Source: Phymorhynchus buccinoides
Lineage: Eukaryota > Mollusca > Gastropoda > Neogastropoda > Raphitomidae
NCBI GenBank assembly: GCA_017654935.2
Contig: CM065704.1
Location: 16,688,661-16,752,660 of the forward strand
Reading direction: 5' to 3'
DNA length: 64,000 bases
In this document: in pieces, positions 63,959 through 64,000 of the stretch
Layout: every line of letters starts with the position of its first letter
Position numbering within the stretch: position 1 is the stretch's first letter
Notes under the pieces: model-generated
Databases searched by the model: none
What the model saw: the letters and a program-made list of their open reading frames with translations, nothing else
Told to the model about the DNA's origin: nothing
Made by a program: the position numbers and the translations under genes

Positions 63959-64000
<42 letters not shown>
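63446..64000 (+). repeat. Tandem copies of SMARCAL1 exon 9 3' edge in GT-rich array
   Basis: Four copies of GTGGCCTCCTCGCGTTCACT plus the segment to AAACTGTCGGTCAGTGTG lie near 63500, 63685, 63797 and 63890, each with the GTCAGT donor or a variant, separated by (GT)n. The array runs off the window edge. Confidence 0.92.

Overview
This is eukaryotic (animal) DNA. It has long intron-exon genes with GT..AG junctions, no bacterial-style operons, abundant (CA)n/(GA)n microsatellites, many families of short terminal-inverted-repeat elements (MITEs), tRNA-derived SINE-like repeats and non-LTR retrotransposon remnants. Intron sizes of 0.5-5 kb and the repeat style suggest a lophotrochozoan, perhaps a marine gastropod. 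That taxon guess rests on general impression and is weak.

Two conserved nuclear genes are arranged head to head. (1) Minus strand, 39162 down to 1393: an ortholog of PRPF40A/Prp40, a U1-snRNP associated splicing factor. Twenty coding exons can be placed with matching splice phases, giving about 736 codons: proline/glycine-rich N-terminus, two WW domains, an Ala/Pro/Ser linker, six FF-type modules and the start of an RS-like lysine/serine tail. The 3' end lies beyond the left edge. (2) Plus strand, 48871 to 63445: an ortholog of SMARCAL1/HARP, the annealing helicase acting at stalled replication forks. Nine exons give 507 codons: RPA32-binding N-terminus, one HARP domain, and SNF2 ATPase motifs through the equivalent of human ...VLSQLPAK. 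The rest lies beyond the right edge. Between them (39.2-48.8 kb) are LINE fragments, nested MITEs, a 500-base assembly gap (45188-45687) and two well-delimited exon-like segments of an unrecognised plus-strand gene (44064-44126, 44761-44820).

The most striking property is that many exon edges are copied in tandem into the neighbouring intron. Such arrays or copies are seen at PRPF40 exons 13, 15 (both sides), 16, 19 and 20 and at SMARCAL1 exons 3, 4, 7 and 9. The copies usually carry the real splice donor or acceptor. Most would cause frameshift or stop if used, but some could act as in-frame mini-exons: a 33-nt copy of the end of SMARCAL1 exon 3 at 53032-53064, and 30-nt units beside PRPF40 exon 16. 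This is the best candidate for something undescribed.

The remaining intronic DNA is a mosaic of mobile elements. For three insertions the window itself gives proof of movement: an empty site in a sister repeat for the MITE at 12900-13531, a 10-bp target duplication around the retroposon at 24261-24577, and an 8-bp duplication plus an empty site elsewhere for the insert at 59837-60089. Other notable structures are two foldback elements with a telomere-like TTAGGG core (31141-31378, 52741-52982), an exactly in-register 30-copy, 88-bp, two-variant array in PRPF40 intron 13 (15300-17960), and a near-perfect 153-bp palindrome (57549-57701).
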